A DNA stretch of 64,000 bases, taken from contig NZ_JAAEAH010000035.1 of NCBI RefSeq assembly GCF_010998615.1, positions 23,074-87,073 on the forward strand. The letters are read 5' to 3'. Within the stretch, counting starts at the first letter, position 1, and the number at the start of each line of letters is the position of its first letter. The DNA comes from Myxococcus sp. CA023. GTDB taxonomy: Bacteria > Myxococcota > Myxococcia > Myxococcales > Myxococcaceae. Below, in pieces: positions 60,541 through 64,000 of the stretch. The notes beneath the pieces are model-generated. The model did not search any database and had not been told where the DNA came from. It saw only the letters and a list, made by a program, of their open reading frames with translations. The position numbers and the translations under genes were made by a program.

Positions 60541-60547
60541 CGGGGCC

Positions 60548-62272
60548 GTGCAATCCCTCCTTCGAACCGTGTTTCCCCTGCTGGCACTCTCGGCGCTGCT
60601 GACGGCGGCGGCGCCCGTGCCGGATGCGCGCGTGAAGCTGCTCGAGGCGATGTCCGCTGAGCTGGCGCGCAACCACCAGCAGCTGAAGATGCAGAACCAC
60701 GAACCCCCGTATTTCATGAGCTACCAGCTCAAGGACTACGAGCAGCACGCGATCTCCGCGCGCTACGGGGCGCTGTTCATGGACGACGGCTACCGCGAGC
60801 GGAAGCTGTACGTCGACGTGCGCGTCGGTGACTACGACTTCGACAGCTCGGTGGCGGAGGGGCTGGAGTTCAGCTTCTCGACCAAGGGCACCAGCTATGT
60901 GTCGCGCAAAGAAGGCCCGCTGGACGACTCGCCGTTGGCGCTGCGCACCTCGCTGTGGCTCATCACCGATGAGAAGTACAAGTCCGCGCTGTTCCAGTAC
61001 CTGAAGAAGAAGGGCGAGGACGTCTACGCGGTGGAGGACCCGAAGCGTCCGCCGTCCTTCACGCGCGAGAAGCCGGTGAAGCACGTGGAGCCGCCGCTGG
61101 AGGCTCCATTCGACCGTGAGCGCTGGGTGAAGGTGGCCCGCGACGTGTCGGCGCGCTTCAACGCACACCCGGAGCTGTTCGACTCGGAGGTGCGCGTCAC
61201 CAAGGACAAGGTGACGCGGCTGTTCGTGTCCTCGGAAGGCAGCCGCATCATCACCGAGGAGACGCTGTACGGCCTGCATGTCTCCGCCGTCACCCGGGCG
61301 CCGGACGGGCAGCTGCTGGACAACTCGCGCAACTTCTATGTGCCCGCCGAAGCGGGGCTGCCGGACGTGGCGCGCCTGAACAAGGCGGCGGATGACGTCA
61401 TCCAGGAGCTGCTGGCCCTGCGCGCGGCGCCCGCCATCGACCCGTACACGGGGCCCGCCATCCTCGCGCCGGAAGCGGCCGGGGTGCTCTTCCACGAAGC
61501 GGTGGGGCACCGGCTGGAGGGAGACCGGCAGGAAGGTGACAACGAGGGCAAGACGTTCAAGGGCCAGGTGGGCAAGCAGGTGTTGCCGTCGTTCATCTCC
61601 ATCCACGACGACCCGACGCGGCGCGTACTCCAGAACGAGCCGCTCAACGGCTACTACCTCTTCGACGAGGAGGGCGTGCGCGGCCAGCGGGTGACGCTGG
61701 TGGAGAAGGGCGTGCTGCGCAACTACCTCCAGGGGCGCCGGCCGGTGGAGGGCTTCCTCCAGTCGAACGGCCACGGCCGCAGCCAGGGCAACCTGAAGCC
61801 GGTGGCGCGCATGGCGAACCTGATGGTGGAGAGCACGAACGGCGTGAGCGACGCGGAGCTGAAGAAGCGTCTGATTGCCGAGGCGAAGCGTCAGGGCAAG
61901 CCGTTTGGCCTCATCATCCGCGACATCACAGGGGGCAACACCAACACGTCCGGCTACGGCTACCAGGCCTTCAAGGGCGTGCCGCGCATGGTGTACCGGG
62001 TGGATGTGAAGACGGGGAAGGAGACGCTGGTGCGCGGCGTGGAAATCGTGGGCACGCCGCTGTCGGCGGTGAACCGCATCCTCGCCTCAGGGCAGAAGCC
62101 CGGCATCTTCAACGGCTTCTGCGGCGCGGAGAGTGGCAACGTCCCGGTGTCCACCGTGGCGCCGGCCATGCTGCTGCAGGAACTGGAGCTCCAGCGCACC
62201 ATGGAGGGGAAGGACCGCCCGCCGATTCTCACCAGCCCGGCGGCCCTGGAGGCCCCGGCGGCGAAGCCGTAG
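60548..62272 (+). CDS. Exported TldD/PmbA-family metalloprotease
   Basis: A 574-residue TldD-family protein with the zinc motif HEAVGHRLEGD (about residue 318), followed by family blocks GGNTNTSGYGYQAFKG and NGFCGAESGN. The N-terminus (QSLLRTVFPLLALSALLTAAAP, split here at residue 20) is a signal peptide, whereas the well-known TldD and TldE proteins act in the cytoplasm as a heterodimer. The TldE/PmbA partner is not in the window. An exported, perhaps periplasmic protease is inferred. GTG at 60548 is chosen because it gives the signal peptide. Confidence 0.88.
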   Translation: MQSLLRTVFPLLALSALLTAAAPVPDARVKLLEAMSAELARNHQQLKMQNHEPPYFMSYQLKDYEQHAISARYGALFMDDGYRERKLYVDVRVGDYDFDSSVAEGLEFSFSTKGTSYVSRKEGPLDDSPLALRTSLWLITDEKYKSALFQYLKKKGEDVYAVEDPKRPPSFTREKPVKHVEPPLEAPFDRERWVKVARDVSARFNAHPELFDSEVRVTKDKVTRLFVSSEGSRIITEETLYGLHVSAVTRAPDGQLLDNSRNFYVPAEAGLPDVARLNKAADDVIQELLALRAAPAIDPYTGPAILAPEAAGVLFHEAVGHRLEGDRQEGDNEGKTFKGQVGKQVLPSFISIHDDPTRRVLQNEPLNGYYLFDEEGVRGQRVTLVEKGVLRNYLQGRRPVEGFLQSNGHGRSQGNLKPVARMANLMVESTNGVSDAELKKRLIAEAKRQGKPFGLIIRDITGGNTNTSGYGYQAFKGVPRMVYRVDVKTGKETLVRGVEIVGTPLSAVNRILASGQKPGIFNGFCGAESGNVPVSTVAPAMLLQELELQRTMEGKDRPPILTSPAALEAPAAKP

Positions 62273-62279
62273 CAGCGCC

Positions 62280-63185
62280 CTACTGAGGGGGCGGTGAGGG
62301 GGCGACAGGCATGGGGCTCGCTGGCCGGGGGCGCGCCGGGTGGAGCTGCCTGGCGCCCTTGAAGCCGCGCAGGCGCACGTACCGGCGGAAGTCCTGGAGG
62401 AAGCTCTCCTGGGTGACGCCCACGGCGCGCTGGAAGGCGCTGTCGAAGTCCGGGCCCTGGCTCATGCCGCGCAGCACCTTCCGGATGGTGTCCTCGCCAT
62501 AGCGGCGCGCCAGGAAGGTGAAGGCGTGGTGGGCGGCGCCATACACGACGCCGCTCTCGGACTGGTAGAGCGCGTCGGCTTGCGACAAGGGGTCGGCGTT
62601 GGGGTGCTGGCGCCAGTAGTGCTCCAGGTCGTCCAGGCTGGAGACGCGGTAGCCCTGTTCGGCGGTGTAGGAGGCCATGCCTTCGCGGAACCAGAGGGGA
62701 ATCCGCTTGCGTGTCCAGCCGAGCCGGTCCGAGGCCACCTGGTACATGAGGCTGTGGGTGAGCTCGTGCAGCAGCAGTTCGTCCACCTGGCCCTGGCTGG
62801 CGCCTCGGGACGTCCAGGTCCGAGGGCTCTGCAGCTCGATTTGCTCGTAGCGTGCCCAGGCGCGGAGGAAGTCGTGCCCCGGGCGGTTGGCGGCGCGCTC
62901 CAGCGCCGCGTGGTTGGGGTGAACGACGATGGTGACGGTGTCGTCGAAGGTGCCCCAGCGCTGGAGACGGGGAATGGCGCGTTCGACGGCGAGCTTCACC
63001 TGCACGGCCGCTTCGGTGTCGCGCGGTTGGTATTCGACGTCGATGCCGGCGCCGGTGCCCTTGCTGACGAGCACGCGGGCGCTCTGGGATGCGTAGCAGC
63101 CGGTGAGCAGACTCAGGCCGAGCAGCACCGCTGCCCAGCCGGGACTGCCGCGACGGCCCTTTGTTGCTGGTGACTCCTGACTCAC
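62280..63185 (-). CDS. Lipoprotein peptidase (gluzincin, peptidase MA-like)
   Basis: A 301-residue protein with a lipobox LLTGC (Cys about 30) and a metallopeptidase core: HELTH (about residue 139-143) with a third ligand likely in the WFREGMASY helix about 28 residues later. This HExxH...E arrangement is the gluzincin clan, and the layout resembles peptidase-MA-like domains. It should act at the periplasmic or outer face of the envelope. The start is a GTG that overlaps the stop of the upstream metalloenzyme gene (GTGA). The Pro-rich C-terminus is disordered. Convergent with the tldD-type gene, six bases apart. Confidence 0.88.
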   Translation of the reverse strand: MSQESPATKGRRGSPGWAAVLLGLSLLTGCYASQSARVLVSKGTGAGIDVEYQPRDTEAAVQVKLAVERAIPRLQRWGTFDDTVTIVVHPNHAALERAANRPGHDFLRAWARYEQIELQSPRTWTSRGASQGQVDELLLHELTHSLMYQVASDRLGWTRKRIPLWFREGMASYTAEQGYRVSSLDDLEHYWRQHPNADPLSQADALYQSESGVVYGAAHHAFTFLARRYGEDTIRKVLRGMSQGPDFDSAFQRAVGVTQESFLQDFRRYVRLRGFKGARQLHPARPRPASPMPVAPSPPPQ

Positions 63186-64000
63186 TCCGCACCCAACCAG
63201 CGAACCACCGCGCGTCCGACATCGGCCACGGTGGAGAAGGACTCCACCTCGGGCGCGGGCGGGCCAAAGTAGAGCACGGGCACGGGGTGAAGCGTGTGTC
63301 CCCGAGTGGAGAGGTCTTCCACGTTGCCGTGGTCGCTGCAGACCAGCACCCGGGCCTCGGCGGGGCGTGTGGCCACCAACGCGCGGGTGAAGGCGTCGAA
63401 CGCGTCCAGCGCGGCCAGGGCGGCCGTCCAGTCCTGGGCGTGGCCGGCCTCGTCCGCCAGGTAGTGCTCGAAGAAGGTGAAGTCCGCGCCTGAAGCAATG
63501 TCCCAGAACACGGCGGCGGCTTCCTCGGGCGTGCGCACCGGCGCGGGCAGTCCGTAGGCACGGGCGCTGGCGCCGGTGATGTCGTGGGTGAGCCCGTCCC
63601 CGGCGCGGGCGTCATCGAGCGTCCGCAGGGGGATGCCCCCCGCGGCGAAGGCCAGCTTGGAGGCGGAGGGCTTCACCTTGCGGCGCGACTCCGGGGACAG
63701 GACGAACTCCGGCGGGGAGGTGCTGGGCCGGCGGGGGACCTCCAGCGCGTCCAGATAGGGGGCAGGATAGGCGTTGGCGAAGGTGGCGGTGCGGCCCGCC
63801 GCGCCCAGCCGCCGGATGATGGAGCGGTCCGCCATCAACCCCCGCAGCGGCGCGTTGGGGTAGCCGAGGACGTGGCGGCCCAGCAGCAGGGGGGCCGGGT
63901 CTCCCGTCAGGATGGCCGTCTGATTGGACGCGGACTGGGGCCGGCCAGGGACGCCGAAGGTGGTGTCCGTGGGGATGCAGCGGCCTCCGTAGGGGAGGGG
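63182..64000 (-). CDS. Alkaline-phosphatase-superfamily metalloenzyme (partial)
   Basis: The frame is open from the right edge to the stop at 63182 (272 residues; the N-terminus is outside the window). It contains a nucleophile-type SASNQTAILTGD block near the start of the visible part and the metal-binding CSDHGNVED (about 225), as in phosphoglycerate mutases, phosphopentomutases and related 'metalloenzyme' proteins. The substrate cannot be told. Shorter internal starts, such as the one near 63838, are not the true start because the conserved block lies upstream of it. It precedes the lipoprotein peptidase gene with a four-base overlap. Confidence 0.85.
   Translation of the reverse strand, partial: PLPYGGRCIPTDTTFGVPGRPQSASNQTAILTGDPAPLLLGRHVLGYPNAPLRGLMADRSIIRRLGAAGRTATFANAYPAPYLDALEVPRRPSTSPPEFVLSPESRRKVKPSASKLAFAAGGIPLRTLDDARAGDGLTHDITGASARAYGLPAPVRTPEEAAAVFWDIASGADFTFFEHYLADEAGHAQDWTAALAALDAFDAFTRALVATRPAEARVLVCSDHGNVEDLSTRGHTLHPVPVLYFGPPAPEVESFSTVADVGRAVVRWLGAE

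Noticed and set aside
1..64000. CRISPR arrays, insertion sequences, prophage genes, attachment sites
   Set aside because: No regularly spaced repeats, transposase or integrase motifs, or terminal inverted repeats were seen; the only long direct repeat is the lipoyl pair in pdhC.

Overview
The window is a dense, high-GC stretch (roughly 68-70 % GC by eye) from a bacterial chromosome. It looks like a myxobacterium of the Myxococcus group. Reasons: GTG and TTG starts are common, there are two metalloproteases with MYXO-CTERM-type tails, a PilZ protein of the myxobacterial type, a Ser/Thr kinase with PEGA and TonB-C modules, hybrid two-component proteins, and a chemosensory operon whose gene order matches what I recall of the Myxococcus xanthus che4 locus. 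I see no insertion sequence, phage, CRISPR or rRNA; the DNA reads as core and lineage-specific chromosome.

Layout. 1-4.3 kb: a partial gene, then a minus-strand operon of two DUF3108 proteins around an exported DUF4091 (GH123-like) protein, then a small zinc ribbon. 4.3-8.4 kb: yggS and maf, a GAF-GGDEF protein, and a SurA/PpiD-like foldase. 8.6-13.9 kb: the elongasome operon mreC-mreD-mrdA-rodA followed by a PilZ protein. 14-16.2 kb: a small AT-hook/Cys protein, a PPK2 kinase, thioredoxin and a small unknown. 16.2-20.1 kb: hemX-hemA-hemC-hemD, the early tetrapyrrole pathway. 20.3-28.2 kb: a GspE/PilB-type ATPase, convergent with a three-gene envelope operon (5'-nucleotidase-like lipoprotein, Cys-rich lipoprotein, beta-barrel). 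28.3-33.0 kb: NUDIX hydrolase, organophosphate-type MFS transporter, an unknown membrane protein and a HAD hydrolase.

33.1-36.9 kb: pdhA-pdhB-pdhC with two nearly identical lipoyl domains. 37-40.6 kb: two small proteins, a REC-histidine kinase, a membrane protein and a receiver protein. 40.7-43 kb: tRNA-Glu, tRNA-Gln, a small exported protein and gltX. 43.1-46.2 kb: a small exported protein, two matrixin-like MYXO-CTERM proteases and a HAD-IB phosphatase. 46.2-48.3 kb: the Ser/Thr kinase. 48.5-55.7 kb: the cheW-cheR-mcp-cheY-cheW-cheA operon, without cheB. 55.7-64 kb: a degenerate histidine kinase, a heparinase II/III protein and a nucleotide-sugar dehydrogenase (polysaccharide metabolism), an exported TldD-family protease, a lipoprotein peptidase and a partial alkaline-phosphatase-superfamily metalloenzyme.

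Many gene pairs overlap by 1-4 bases (ATGA, GTGA, TGATG), which points to translational coupling in mreCD-mrdA, hemAC, yggS-maf, cheWR, mcp-cheY and the protease operon. Several single genes lack a Shine-Dalgarno sequence but carry a TANNNT hexamer 6-8 bases before the start codon, suggesting leaderless mRNAs.
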